A stretch of DNA of 64,000 bases from Burkholderia lata (GTDB taxonomy: Bacteria > Pseudomonadota > Gammaproteobacteria > Burkholderiales > Burkholderiaceae). Below the pieces are notes generated by a model. That model was not told the DNA's origin. It made no database searches and worked only from the letters and a program-made list of their open reading frames with translations. Shown piece after piece: positions 43,886 through 53,553 of the stretch (position 1 is the first letter of the stretch; every line of letters begins with the position of its first letter). Position numbers and translations under genes: made by a program. Where the stretch lies: assembly GCF_000012945.1 (NCBI RefSeq), contig NC_007511.1:496001-560000 (forward strand), given 5' to 3'.

Positions 43886-44956
43886 TCAGTCGATCGTGTC
43901 CTCGGCCGGCGCCGCCGCTTCTGCCGCGGCGCCGGCTTCCGCCGCGTCCCCGCCGCGCTCCCGGTAGGTCGCCGGCGGCACGCCGAACTGCTTGCGGAAC
44001 TCGCGACCGAGGTGCGACGCATCGGCGAACCCGCAGCTCGACGCGATATCGGCCACCGTGCGGTCCGAGCTCGTCAGCAGCCACGCGGCCGTGCGCAGCC
44101 GCACCTGCTTCGCGAACGCCTGCGGGCTCTTGCCCGTTTCGGCCTTGAACAGCCGCTCGAGCTGCCGCGTCGACAAATCGAGCTTGCTCGCGAGCTCGTC
44201 GAGCGACAGCGCACGCCCGACATGCTGTTCCATCAGAAGAATCGCGCGCTTGACCTTCGGGTGCGTCGCCGGCTCGAGGCCCGGCGGATGCGGCTGCGGC
44301 GCGTTGCCTTTCTGCATCTCGCCGACCAGCAGGATGCGCAGCGCCTTCTGCACGGTCGCGTGATCGAAGTGGCGCAGCAGGATCGCGGCGGCAACGTCGA
44401 TCGACGCACGGCCGCCCGAACAGGTGATGCGGCGCCGGTCGATCACGAACAGCCGGTCGGCGATCAGCAGGTCGGGGTCGGCGGCCGGAAAGCGCTCGAT
44501 GAAATCCCAGTAGTGGAACCAGCTCACGCAGGTGCGGTAGCCGTCGAGCACGGCGGCGCGCATCAGCGTGAACACGCCGGTGCAGATGCCGACGACTGTC
44601 GCGCCGCCCGCCGCCGAGCGGCGGATGAAGTCGAGCGTCTCGGGGCCCGCCTGCGGCCCCGAATGCAACAGCCCGCCCACCACCACCACATAGTCGAACG
44701 GCTCGGCGCCGTCGAACGTTTCCCACGGCGTGATCTGGATCCCGCAGCTCGCGCGCACCGGTGCGAGGGTTTCGCCGATCACGCTCCACGCGCAGCGCAC
44801 GGGCTTGCTGTAGTCGCCGTCGTCCGCCGACAGCCGCAGCATGTCGACGAAGCCCGAGAAGGCCGTCAGCGTGAAGTTCGGCAGGAGCACGATGCCGAAG
44901 CGGATACGCCGCGGCGCGGGTTCTGCGAGGGGGGAAGCGGGTACGTCGGTTGTCAT
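43886..44956 (-). CDS. SouR-like GATase1/AraC regulator of sarcosine use
   Basis: 356 residues. A DJ-1/PfpI-like sensor domain (about 18-200) has VVGICTGVFTLMRA with its Cys. A C-terminal AraC domain (about 233-335) has LSLDELASKLDLSTRQLERLF and VADIASSCGFADASHLGREFRKQFG. It ends with an Ala/Glu-rich tail. It is divergent from sdaA-soxBDAG, as SouR is linked to sarcosine oxidase genes in Pseudomonas. Likely activated by sarcosine, by analogy. The start at ATG 44956 is favoured over GTG 44974. A paralogue of the regulator at 16899. Confidence 0.82.
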   Translation of the reverse strand: MTTDVPASPLAEPAPRRIRFGIVLLPNFTLTAFSGFVDMLRLSADDGDYSKPVRCAWSVIGETLAPVRASCGIQITPWETFDGAEPFDYVVVVGGLLHSGPQAGPETLDFIRRSAAGGATVVGICTGVFTLMRAAVLDGYRTCVSWFHYWDFIERFPAADPDLLIADRLFVIDRRRITCSGGRASIDVAAAILLRHFDHATVQKALRILLVGEMQKGNAPQPHPPGLEPATHPKVKRAILLMEQHVGRALSLDELASKLDLSTRQLERLFKAETGKSPQAFAKQVRLRTAAWLLTSSDRTVADIASSCGFADASHLGREFRKQFGVPPATYRERGGDAAEAGAAAEAAAPAEDTID

Positions 44957-45256
44957 CGCGGCCAATCTCTTCACGCCGGGCGGGCGGTCTCACTCAGTCT
45001 GTTGATACGGGTAATGCGGGTACGGCAGTCGGGCGCGGCCGGGCGGCGCGGATGTAGCCAGCGTCGCTGATCGGTTCCGGCCCGACTTGTGGTTTTCCGT
45101 CGCGAACCATCGCCAAAACGCACTTTCGGGGCCGCCGAAGCGGCGCTTGGCGGCGGTATCCCACGTCGATGCCGTTTTTGTTCTATCGGCCGATTTTACG
45201 CTTTGATGTACTGACGCCAACGTCATTTCACGTGTGTCCCACCCAGAGGAAGCCAG

Positions 45257-46642
45257 ATGAACGTCAGCGTCTTCGACCTGTTCAAGATCGGCATCGGCCC
45301 GTCCAGTTCGCATACGGTCGGCCCGATGATCGCCGCGTGCCGCTTCGCGTCGCACGTGGAGGACGCGAACCTGCTCGGTTTCGTGCGCCGCGTGCGGGTC
45401 GAACTATACGGCTCGCTCGGCGCGACCGGCAAGGGCCACGGCACCGACAAGGCCGTGCTGCTCGGTCTCGAGGGCCATCTGCCCGACACGATCGATCCGG
45501 ACCTGATCGAGCCGCGGCTCGCCGCGATCCGCGCGGAGAAATCGCTGTCGCTGCTCGGCAAGCAGACCGTCCGCTTCGAGGAAAAGGAGCACATCGGCTT
45601 CTATCGCAAGCTGATGAGCGGCACGAGCATCGTGCACCCGAACGGCATGCGCTTCCAGGCCTTCGACGAGCACGGCCAGCTGCTCGTCGAGAAAGAGTAT
45701 TACTCGGTCGGCGGCGGCTTCGTCGTGAACCGCGACGGCGATCGCGTGAACGGCGTGCGCGCGGCGGTCGAGGTGCCGTATCCGTTCCGCACCGGCGACG
45801 ACCTGATGCGCCAGTGCCGCGAGCACGGGCTGTCGATCGCCGAGCTGATGATGCGCAACGAATCCGCGCTGCGTCCCGCCGACGAAGTGCGGGCCGGGCT
45901 GCTCGCGATCTGGCGCACGATGGCCGCCTGCGTCGAGCGCGGCTGCAAGGTCGAGGGCGACCTGCCGGGCCCGATGCGCGTGAAGCGCCGCGCGGCCGAG
46001 CTGAACGCCCGCCTGCGCGAGCGTTCGGAAGAGTCGCTGCGCGACCCGCTGTCGATGCTCGACTGGGTCAACCTGTATGCGATGGCCGTCAACGAGGAGA
46101 ACGCGGCGGGCGGCCGGGTCGTCACCGCGCCGACCAACGGCGCGGCCGGCGTGATTCCCGCGGTGCTGCACTACTACGTGAAGTTCGTGCCGGGCTCGAA
46201 CGAAGCCGGCATCGTCGAATTCCTGATGACGGCCGCGGCGATCGGGATCATCTACAAGGAAACCGCGTCGATCTCCGGCGCGGAAGTCGGTTGCCAGGGC
46301 GAAGTGGGCGTCGCGTGCTCGATGGCGGCCGCCGCGCTCGCCGCGGTGATGGGCGGCACGCCCGACCAGGTCGAGAACGCGGCGGAGATCGGCATGGAGC
46401 ACAACCTCGGGATGACCTGCGACCCGGTCGGCGGGCTCGTGCAGATCCCGTGCATCGAGCGCAACGCGATGGGCGCGATCAAGGCGCTGAACGCGTCGCG
46501 GATGGCGCTCAAGGGTAACGGCCAGCACTACGTGTCGCTCGATTCGGTCATCAAGACGATGCGCGAGACGGGCGCCGACATGAAGACGAAATACAAGGAA
46601 ACGTCGCGCGGCGGTCTGGCCGTGAACGTCATCGAATGCTAA
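45257..46642 (+). CDS. sdaA: L-serine ammonia-lyase, iron-sulfur type
   Basis: 461 residues, one-chain SdaA/SdaB type. [12 protein letters not shown] at 13-24 is the beta-domain signature. Cys residues that hold the [4Fe-4S] cluster lie in [22 protein letters not shown]. It converts L-serine to pyruvate and ammonia. First gene of the run leading into soxB (16-base gap). Sarcosine oxidase yields glycine and methylene-THF, which GlyA can join to serine, so SdaA completes the route to pyruvate. AGGAAG precedes the ATG. Confidence 0.95.
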   Translation: MNVSVFDLFKIGIGPSSSHTVGPMIAACRFASHVEDANLLGFVRRVRVELYGSLGATGKGHGTDKAVLLGLEGHLPDTIDPDLIEPRLAAIRAEKSLSLLGKQTVRFEEKEHIGFYRKLMSGTSIVHPNGMRFQAFDEHGQLLVEKEYYSVGGGFVVNRDGDRVNGVRAAVEVPYPFRTGDDLMRQCREHGLSIAELMMRNESALRPADEVRAGLLAIWRTMAACVERGCKVEGDLPGPMRVKRRAAELNARLRERSEESLRDPLSMLDWVNLYAMAVNEENAAGGRVVTAPTNGAAGVIPAVLHYYVKFVPGSNEAGIVEFLMTAAAIGIIYKETASISGAEVGCQGEVGVACSMAAAALAAVMGGTPDQVENAAEIGMEHNLGMTCDPVGGLVQIPCIERNAMGAIKALNASRMALKGNGQHYVSLDSVIKTMRETGADMKTKYKETSRGGLAVNVIEC

Positions 46643-46658
46643 ACGAAGGATCACTAAC

Positions 46659-47903
46659 ATGAGCCGCTACTCGATATTCAGCCTGTTCCGCAACGGCCTC
46701 TCGTATCACGAGAACTGGGAAAAGCAGTGGAAGAGCCCGGAACCGAAGAAGGAATACGACGTCGTGATCGTCGGCGGCGGCGGCCACGGCCTCGCGACCG
46801 CGTACTACCTCGCGAAAGAGCACGGGATCACGAACGTCGCGATCCTCGAGAAGGGCTGGATCGGCGGCGGCAACACCGCGCGCAACACGACGATCGTGCG
46901 CTCGAACTATCTGTGGGACGAATCGGCCGCGCTGTACGAGAAGGCGATGAAGCTGTGGGAAGGGCTGTCGCAGGACCTGAACTACAACGTGATGTTCAGC
47001 CAGCGCGGCGTGATGAACCTGGCCCACACGCTGCAGGACGTACGTGACACCGAGCGCCGCGTGAACGCGAACCGGCTGAACGGCGTCGACGCCGAATTCC
47101 TGACGCCCGCGCAGATCAAGGAAATCGAGCCGACCATCAACCTGAACAGCCGCTACCCGGTGCTCGGCGCATCGATCCAGCGCCGCGCGGGTGTGGCCCG
47201 CCACGACGCGGTTGCCTGGGGCTTCGCACGCGGCGCGGACCGCGCGGGCGTCGACATCATCCAGAACTGCCAGGTGACGGGCATTCGCCGCGAAGGCGGC
47301 GCAGTCGTCGGCGTCGATACGGTGAAGGGCTTCATCAAGGCGAAGAAGGTTGCCGTGGTCGCGGCCGGCAACACGACGACGCTCGCCGACATGGCCGGCG
47401 TGCGCCTGCCGATCGAAAGCCACCCGCTGCAGGCGCTGGTGTCCGAGCCGATCAAGCCGGTCGTCAACTCGGTGATCATGTCGAACGCGGTGCACGCGTA
47501 CATCAGCCAGTCCGACAAGGGCGACCTCGTGATCGGCGCCGGCATCGACCAGTACACGGGCTTCGGCCAGCGCGGCAGCTTCCACATCATCGAAAGCACG
47601 CTGCAGGCGATCGTCGAGATGTTCCCGGTGTTCTCGCGCGTGCGGATGAACCGCCAGTGGGGCGGCATCGTCGACGTGTCGCCGGACGCATGCCCGATCA
47701 TCACCAAGACCGACGTGAAGGGCCTCTATTTCAACTGCGGCTGGGGCACCGGCGGCTTCAAGGCGACGCCCGGCTCGGGCTGGGTGTTCGCGCACACGAT
47801 CGCCCGCGACGAACCGCATCCGCTGAACGCGCCGTTCGCGCTCGACCGTTTCTACACGGGCCACCTGATCGACGAGCACGGCGCTGCCGCCGTCGCGCAC
47901 TGA
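46659..47903 (+). CDS. soxB: Sarcosine oxidase subunit beta
   Basis: 414 residues. [18 protein letters not shown] (about 33-50) binds [16 protein letters not shown] near 180 carries the His to which FMN is covalently attached in heterotetrameric sarcosine oxidases. The catalytic subunit demethylates sarcosine to glycine, passing the one-carbon unit to tetrahydrofolate on the alpha subunit. Tightly packed with soxD (14-base gap). Confidence 0.95.
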   Translation: MSRYSIFSLFRNGLSYHENWEKQWKSPEPKKEYDVVIVGGGGHGLATAYYLAKEHGITNVAILEKGWIGGGNTARNTTIVRSNYLWDESAALYEKAMKLWEGLSQDLNYNVMFSQRGVMNLAHTLQDVRDTERRVNANRLNGVDAEFLTPAQIKEIEPTINLNSRYPVLGASIQRRAGVARHDAVAWGFARGADRAGVDIIQNCQVTGIRREGGAVVGVDTVKGFIKAKKVAVVAAGNTTTLADMAGVRLPIESHPLQALVSEPIKPVVNSVIMSNAVHAYISQSDKGDLVIGAGIDQYTGFGQRGSFHIIESTLQAIVEMFPVFSRVRMNRQWGGIVDVSPDACPIITKTDVKGLYFNCGWGTGGFKATPGSGWVFAHTIARDEPHPLNAPFALDRFYTGHLIDEHGAAAVAH

Positions 47904-47917
47904 ACGAGGAGATAAAC

Positions 47918-48217
47918 ATGTTGCTGATCGAATGTCCGTGGTGCGGGCCGCGCGCCGAATCCGAGTTCTCGTGCGGCGGTGAAGCCGACATCGTGCGCCC
48001 CGTGAACAACGAGAACATGACCGACCGCGAATGGGGCGAATACGTGTTCATGCGCGAGAACAAGCGCGGGCTGCACAAGGAGCAATGGCTGCACGCGCAG
48101 GGCTGCCGCCGCTGGTTCAAGGCCACGCGCGACACGGTGACCTACGATATCAAGGGCTACGAAAAGTTCGGTGGCGAAGCTGCCGGCAACGCACACGAAG
48201 AGGGCACGAGCAAATGA
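47918..48217 (+). CDS. soxD: Sarcosine oxidase subunit delta
   Basis: 99 residues. CPWCG at 6-10, SCGGEAD and HAQGCRRWF give the Cys/His set for the structural zinc of the delta subunit. Standard length. AACGAGGAGAT precedes the ATG; its TGA overlaps the ATG of soxA. Confidence 0.95.
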   Translation: MLLIECPWCGPRAESEFSCGGEADIVRPVNNENMTDREWGEYVFMRENKRGLHKEQWLHAQGCRRWFKATRDTVTYDIKGYEKFGGEAAGNAHEEGTSK

Positions 48218-51200
48218 GCCAGAAAGACCGCCTCGGCACCGGTGGCCGCATCAATCGCGCGATCCCGTTGACCTTCACGTTCAACGGCCGCACGTATCAA
48301 GGCTTCCAGGGCGACACGCTCGCGTCCGCGCTGCTCGCGAACGGCGTGCACTTCGTCGCGCGCAGCTTCAAGTACCACCGTCCGCGCGGGATCGTGACGG
48401 CCGACGTCGCGGAACCGAATGCCGTCGTGCAGCTCGAATCGGGCCCGTACACGGTGCCGAACGCGCGCGCGACCGAGATCGAGCTGTACCAGGGGCTCGT
48501 CGCGTCCAGCGTGAACGCGGAGCCGACGCTCGAGAACGACAAGTACGCGATCAACCAGAAGCTGTCGCGCTTCCTGCCGGCCGGCTTCTACTACAAGACG
48601 TTCATGTGGCCGCGCAACATGTGGCCGAAGTACGAAGAGAAGATCCGCGAAGCGGCCGGCCTCGGCAAGGCGCCGGAAGCGCTCGACGCCGATCGCTACG
48701 ACAAGTGCTACGCGCATTGCGACGTGCTCGTGGTCGGCGGTGGCCCGTCGGGCCTCGCGGCTGCGCATGCGGCGGCCACGGCCGGCGCGCGCGTGATTCT
48801 CGTCGACGACCAGCGCGAACTCGGCGGCAGCCTGCTGTCGTGCCGCGCCGAGATCGACGCGAAGCCCGCGCTGCAGTGGGTCGAGAAGATCGAGGCCGAA
48901 CTGCGCAAGCTGCCCGACGTGACGATCCTGTCGCGCAGCACCGCGTTCGGCTACCAGGACCACAACCTCGTGACGGTCACGCAGCGCTTGACCGATCACC
49001 TGCCGGTGTCGATGCGCAAGGGTACGCGCGAGCTGCTGTGGAAAGTCCGCGCGAAGCGCGTGATCCTCGCGACCGGCGCGCACGAGCGGCCGATCGTGTT
49101 CGGCAACAACGACCTGCCGGGCGTGATGCTCGCGGGCGCGGTGTCCATCTACGTGCATCGCTTCGGCGTGCTGCCGGGTCGCGACGCGGTCGTGTTCACG
49201 AACAACGATCGCGCCTACCAGACCGCGCTCGACCTGAAGGCGTGCGGCGCGAAGGTGACGGTCGTCGATTCGCGCGCATCGTCGAACGGCGCGCTGCCGG
49301 CCGCTGCGAAGCGGCAGGGCGTGACGGTGATGAGCGGCGCGGTCGTGACGGGTGCATCGGGCAAGTGGCGCGTATCGTCGGTCGACGTCGCGTCGATCTC
49401 GAACGGCCAGGTGGGCGGCAAGCTGCAGACGCTGCCGTGCGACCTCGTCGCGATGTCGGGTGGCTTCAGCCCGGTGCTGCACCTGTTCGCGCAGTCGGGC
49501 GGCAAGGCTTGCTGGAACGACGAGAAGGCGTGCTTCCTGCCGGGCAAGCCCGTGCAGGCGGAAGCGAGCATTGGTGCCGCGGCCGGCGAGTTCGGCCTGG
49601 CGCGTGCGCTGCGGCTCGCGGTCGATGCGGGCGTGGAAGCCGCGAAAGCGGCGGGCTTTACGGCTGCGCAGCGCGCGGTCGCGCCGCAGGTCGCGGAAGC
49701 CGTCGAAGGCGCACTGCAGCCGCTGTGGCTGGTCGGCAGCCGTGAAGCCGCGGCGCGCGGGCCGAAGCAGTTCGTCGACTTCCAGAACGACGTGTCGGCC
49801 GCGGACATCCTGCTGGCCGCACGCGAAGGCTTCGAGTCGGTCGAGCACGTGAAGCGCTACACGGCGATGGGCTTCGGCACCGACCAGGGCAAGCTCGGCA
49901 ACATCAACGGGATGGCGATCCTCGCGGGGGCGCTCGGCAAGACGATTCCGGAAACGGGCACGACGACGTTCCGCCCGAACTACACGCCGGTGTCGTTCGG
50001 CACGTTCGCGGGCCGCGAGCTCGGCGATTTCCTCGACCCGATCCGCAAGACCTGCGTGCACGAGTGGCACGTCGAGCACGGCGCGTTGTTCGAGGACGTC
50101 GGCAACTGGAAGCGGCCGTGGTACTTCCCGAAGAACGGCGAGGATCTCCATGCGGCCGTGAAGCGCGAATGCCTGGCGGTGCGCAACAGCGTCGGCATCC
50201 TCGATGCATCGACGCTCGGCAAGATCGACATCCAGGGCCCGGACGCCGTGAAGTTGCTGAACTGGATGTACACGAACCCGTGGAACAAGCTCGAAGTGGG
50301 CAAGTGCCGCTACGGGCTGATGCTCGACGAGAACGGCATGGTGTTCGACGACGGCGTGACGGTGCGCCTCGCCGACCAGCATTTCATGATGACGACCACG
50401 ACGGGCGGCGCGGCGCGCGTGCTCACGTGGCTCGAGCGCTGGCTGCAGACCGAATGGCCCGACATGAAGGTGCGGTTGTCGTCGGTCACCGATCACTGGG
50501 CGACGTTCGCGGTGGTCGGCCCGAAGAGCCGCAAGGTCGTGCAGAAGGTGTGCCAGGACATCGACTTCGGCAACGAGGCGTTCCCGTTCATGAGCTACCG
50601 GAACGGTACGGTTGCAGGCGCGAAGGCGCGTGTGATGCGGATCAGCTTCTCGGGCGAGCTCGCCTATGAAGTGAACGTGCCGGCGAATGCGGGCCGCGCG
50701 GTGTGGGAAGCGCTGATGGCGGCCGGTGCCGAGTTCGACATCACGCCGTACGGCACCGAGACGATGCACGTGCTGCGCGCGGAGAAGGGCTACATCATCG
50801 TCGGCCAGGACACCGACGGCTCGATCACGCCGTATGACCTCGGGATGGGCGGCGTCGTCGCGAAGTCGAAGGACTTCCTCGGCAAGCGTTCGCTTGCGCG
50901 CTCGGACACCGCCAAGGAAGGCCGCAAGCAGTTCGTCGGCCTGCTGACCGAGGACGAACAGTTCGTGCTGCCGGAAGGCGCGCAGATCATCGCGAAGGAC
51001 ACGCAGGTGTCGGCGGTCGATCCGACGCCGATGATCGGCCACGTGACGTCGAGCTACTACAGCCCGATCCTCAAGCGCTCGATCGCGCTTGCAGTGGTGA
51101 AGGGCGGCCTGAACAAGATGGGCGAGAGCGTCGTGATTCCGCTGGCCAACGGCAAGCGCATCACCGCGAAGATCTCGAGCCCGGTTTTCTACGATACCGA

Positions 51201-51225
51201 AGGGGTGCGTCAGCATGTGGAATGA
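48214..51225 (+). CDS. soxA: Sarcosine oxidase subunit alpha
   Basis: 1003 residues. The N-terminal domain resembles a [2Fe-2S] plug domain without the cluster Cys. A Rossmann NAD(P)-binding region has VVGGGPSGLAAAHAAATAG (about 172-190), and a C-terminal GcvT-like aminomethyltransferase domain (about 600-1000) binds tetrahydrofolate. It receives the methyl carbon and channels it to 5,10-methylene-THF. Overlaps soxD and soxG by a few bases each. Confidence 0.95.
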   Translation: MSQKDRLGTGGRINRAIPLTFTFNGRTYQGFQGDTLASALLANGVHFVARSFKYHRPRGIVTADVAEPNAVVQLESGPYTVPNARATEIELYQGLVASSVNAEPTLENDKYAINQKLSRFLPAGFYYKTFMWPRNMWPKYEEKIREAAGLGKAPEALDADRYDKCYAHCDVLVVGGGPSGLAAAHAAATAGARVILVDDQRELGGSLLSCRAEIDAKPALQWVEKIEAELRKLPDVTILSRSTAFGYQDHNLVTVTQRLTDHLPVSMRKGTRELLWKVRAKRVILATGAHERPIVFGNNDLPGVMLAGAVSIYVHRFGVLPGRDAVVFTNNDRAYQTALDLKACGAKVTVVDSRASSNGALPAAAKRQGVTVMSGAVVTGASGKWRVSSVDVASISNGQVGGKLQTLPCDLVAMSGGFSPVLHLFAQSGGKACWNDEKACFLPGKPVQAEASIGAAAGEFGLARALRLAVDAGVEAAKAAGFTAAQRAVAPQVAEAVEGALQPLWLVGSREAAARGPKQFVDFQNDVSAADILLAAREGFESVEHVKRYTAMGFGTDQGKLGNINGMAILAGALGKTIPETGTTTFRPNYTPVSFGTFAGRELGDFLDPIRKTCVHEWHVEHGALFEDVGNWKRPWYFPKNGEDLHAAVKRECLAVRNSVGILDASTLGKIDIQGPDAVKLLNWMYTNPWNKLEVGKCRYGLMLDENGMVFDDGVTVRLADQHFMMTTTTGGAARVLTWLERWLQTEWPDMKVRLSSVTDHWATFAVVGPKSRKVVQKVCQDIDFGNEAFPFMSYRNGTVAGAKARVMRISFSGELAYEVNVPANAGRAVWEALMAAGAEFDITPYGTETMHVLRAEKGYIIVGQDTDGSITPYDLGMGGVVAKSKDFLGKRSLARSDTAKEGRKQFVGLLTEDEQFVLPEGAQIIAKDTQVSAVDPTPMIGHVTSSYYSPILKRSIALAVVKGGLNKMGESVVIPLANGKRITAKISSPVFYDTEGVRQHVE

Positions 51226-51847
51226 AACCAGAAACCAGACGCAGGTGGCGGGCGCAGGCGGCGTGACGCTTGAATCGCCGTTCGTCGGCGCGGCCGACGT
51301 GCTGAAGCCGCACCAGGCGCGCGCCTCGAAGAAGTTCACGCTGCGCGAGCGGCCGTTCCTCGATCTCGTCAACGTGCGCGGCGAGTTGAGCGATCCGGCG
51401 TTCGTCAGCGCGTTCGAGCGCGTGGTCGGCTGCCGGCCGCCCGCGGCACCGAACACGGTCGCGCGCGGCGCCGAGTACGACGTGCTGTGGCTCGGCCCCG
51501 ACGAGTGGCTCGTGCGCTCGAACGGGCCCGTGCAGGCTGGCGTGCTGGAGGCGCAGCTCGCGGAGGCCGTGCAGGGTTCGTATGCGGCGGCCGTCGATGT
51601 CGGCAGCGGCTATACGGTGGTCGAGATCAGCGGCGAACGCGTGCGCGACGTGCTCTCGCGTGGCTGCCCGCTCGATCTCCATCCGCGTGCGTTCAAGCCG
51701 GGCCAGTGTGCGCAGTCGCACTACTTCAAGTCGTCGATCGTGCTGATCCCGACCGGTGACGATGCATTCGAGATCGTCCTGCGTCGCAGCTTCGCCGACT
51801 ATTTCGTGCGCATCATGCTCGACGCGGCCGCGCCGCTCGCATCATGA
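51215..51847 (+). CDS. soxG: Sarcosine oxidase subunit gamma
   Basis: 210 residues. A GcvT-related fold without a cofactor site: LWLGPDEWLVRS, VDVGSGYTVVEISGERVRDVLSRGCPLDL and CAQSHYFKSSIVL are the usual gamma-subunit blocks. It stabilises the complex. It overlaps soxA by 11 bases and folB by 4. Confidence 0.93.
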   Translation: MWNETRNQTQVAGAGGVTLESPFVGAADVLKPHQARASKKFTLRERPFLDLVNVRGELSDPAFVSAFERVVGCRPPAAPNTVARGAEYDVLWLGPDEWLVRSNGPVQAGVLEAQLAEAVQGSYAAAVDVGSGYTVVEISGERVRDVLSRGCPLDLHPRAFKPGQCAQSHYFKSSIVLIPTGDDAFEIVLRRSFADYFVRIMLDAAAPLAS

Positions 51848-52284
51848 AGCCGTTCGACGAACCGTTCGTGGCGATCGACGCGCCGCGCCTGCGCGGGCGC
51901 GGCTGGAGCGTGTTCGTCGACGAACTGAAGGTGCCCGCGCGGATCGGCATTCATGCGCATGAGCATGAAGCGCCGCAGCCGATCGTGATCGATGCAAGGC
52001 TCGGCTATCGGTGCGAGCCGAGCGAGCAGGGCGAGTGGATCGATTACGACGGCTATTGCGCGCGCCTTGCCGCGTTCCTGTCGCACAAGCCGCATACGCG
52101 GCTGCTGGAGACGCTCGTTGCCGATATCGCGGTGCTGTCGTTCCGTGAGTGGCCGGCGCTGGAGTCGCTGACGCTGTCGGTGTACAAGCCGAAGATCCGG
52201 CCCGGCACGAAGCGCGTCGGCGTGTCGCTCGACTGGACGCGTGGGGATTATTTGCGGTGGACGGGGGCGGCGGGGCAGTTTTGA
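51844..52284 (+). CDS. folB: Dihydroneopterin aldolase (FolB) family protein
   Basis: 146 residues with the tunnelling T-fold. KVPARIGIHAHE near 30-41 matches the GVxxxE(H) opening, DYDGYC the middle, RLLETLVADIA the ETLA-type helix, and VYKPKIRPGTKRVGVSL the strand with the catalytic Lys. It should cleave dihydroneopterin in folate synthesis. The ATGA overlap with soxG places it in the sarcosine oxidase operon, where extra folate would be useful. It may be a second, pathway-tuned FolB; the housekeeping copy would lie elsewhere. Confidence 0.85.
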   Translation: MKPFDEPFVAIDAPRLRGRGWSVFVDELKVPARIGIHAHEHEAPQPIVIDARLGYRCEPSEQGEWIDYDGYCARLAAFLSHKPHTRLLETLVADIAVLSFREWPALESLTLSVYKPKIRPGTKRVGVSLDWTRGDYLRWTGAAGQF

Positions 52285-52660
52285 TGCGGGATGCCACGGC
52301 AAGCCAGTGCGTCTGGTTTGCCGAGCGAATCTCTTTGTTCCTGAAATATGAGAACAATGGGTGTGCGGTGAATGTAATCGGCTTTGTTCCTGAAATATCG
52401 GAACAATGAGACGTTCACCCCCCCGTCACGTATAACGCGAGCGCTCTTGGGCGACCAGCTTCGGACCCGCTCCAGCAGCTTGCGCTGGCCTTGCCGGCCC
52501 ATGTTCGCGGTGCCGTCCTCTACGCGCCATGCCGGCGGCAATACCATTGCCGGCACGGCCTGTTCCAATCCCCGTCGAACTTCCTCTGACCGCTTTTCGA
52601 TGTTTCCCACGTACTATTCGCCATTGGGAAAAATTCACGAAGACCATCGGGAAGGCGATG
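52285..52660. other. Intergenic region with two tandem operator-like repeats
   Basis: 376 bases between folB and the next gene. It contains the two TTGTTC...GAACAA elements and a GC-rich stretch (52440-52620) with no supported gene. Confidence 0.5.
52335..52406. promoter_or_regulatory. Two TTGTTC-N11-GAACAA palindromes in direct repeat
   Basis: Copies at 52335-52357 and 52384-52406, 49 bases apart, share all but two positions, including the centre CTGAAATAT. Each is palindromic in its six outer bases. The even spacing (near five helical turns) and identical centres point to cooperative binding of a regulator upstream of the 52661 gene. Confidence 0.6.
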
Positions 52661-53401
52661 ATGAAACGCGCTGTGATGTGCGCTGTTGCCGCTTTGGCGC
52701 CGCTTGTCGCGCATGCAGGGTGCAGTGAGAACCTCCAGAACTGGTCGGCGCAACTTCATCCCGGCCGTACTCTGGATGCTACGCACGCGGTTTGCAAGGT
52801 CTGGCCCGCGAACGAGGCGCTGACGATCGGGGCGTTACCCCTGATGCAGAAAGACGGCAGCGACGGGCCGAACGTCGTCGACATCGAAGTAGTGGTTGCC
52901 GACACGGCTACGGGTGCGATAGTCGCGCATCGGTTTCAGCGATCGGCGATTCACTACGCCGAGGACCACTATTTTGAGGGCATCGAGCTCGACACGGCGC
53001 GCTATCAGCTGACCTCCACTCAACGTGCCTTCGGCGTGCGCCTCAAGTCGTCTGGCGGGCCGCCCGCGGATATGTCAGGTATCGCAACGCTGAGCCTCTA
53101 TTTGATCGATGGGCAGCATTTGCGCACTGTGTTGGATCGACTGATCGTGAGCGATTGGACGGGCGACCGTGATGGCCCTTGTACAAGCACTTCAGAGACG
53201 TCACGCACACTCGCACTCGGCCCGGCAGACACGCAAGGCTATGCCGTTTTGCGGGTCAGCGAAAAGTACGTCGAGCGCGTGAACCGGCTCGAAGTCGATA
53301 CATGCTCGGGACACACGTCACCCGCTCAACGCCGCAACATGACACTCGACTATCGCGATGGCACGTACCGGATACCGGATGCCATGCGAAATACCGATTG
53401 A
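52661..53401 (+). CDS. Exported hypothetical protein
   Basis: 246 residues with a signal peptide (MKRAVMCAVAALAPLVAHA) and a Cys two residues after the likely cleavage site; cleavage looks like signal peptidase I, but a lipoprotein cannot be excluded. The mature part is beta-rich (VVDIEVVVADTATGAIVAHRF, YQLTSTQRAFGVRLKSSG), with Cys pairs that may form disulfides. No family recognised. GGGAAGG precedes the ATG. The two operator-like repeats lie 255-326 bases upstream. Lower GC3 than its neighbours. Confidence 0.65.
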   Translation: MKRAVMCAVAALAPLVAHAGCSENLQNWSAQLHPGRTLDATHAVCKVWPANEALTIGALPLMQKDGSDGPNVVDIEVVVADTATGAIVAHRFQRSAIHYAEDHYFEGIELDTARYQLTSTQRAFGVRLKSSGGPPADMSGIATLSLYLIDGQHLRTVLDRLIVSDWTGDRDGPCTSTSETSRTLALGPADTQGYAVLRVSEKYVERVNRLEVDTCSGHTSPAQRRNMTLDYRDGTYRIPDAMRNTD

Positions 53402-53498
53402 TCCGTTGCCTCCGCTTTGTCCTTCCCCGCTCCGTTCGAAGTGACAGGTGGTGAGCAATGAGAGGTTCAGTTTTTGGCGGACATCGCGCGGATCACCT

Positions 53499-53539
53499 GC
53501 GATAGCTGCGATGCAGTTCAGGCGTGTCGCAGCTATCGC
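53499..53539. terminator. 13-bp perfect inverted repeat between convergent genes
   Basis: GCGATAGCTGCGA (53499-53511) and TCGCAGCTATCGC (53527-53539) with a 15-base loop. It sits 98 bases after the exported hypothetical and 15 bases from the end of the old yellow enzyme gene. No T-run, so a factor-dependent bidirectional terminator or a protein site. Confidence 0.5.
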
Positions 53540-53553
53540 CCCGCGCGACAGCC

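Noticed and set aside
48157..51456. A 1099-codon open frame on the minus strand opposite soxA
   Set aside because: It mirrors soxA codon for codon in GC-rich DNA; composition is His/Arg-rich with no domain, and soxA is unmistakable on the other strand.
52529..52660. An upstream in-frame extension of the exported hypothetical
   Set aside because: It adds a Pro-rich stretch before a clear signal peptide; GGGAAGG sits directly before the ATG at 52661.
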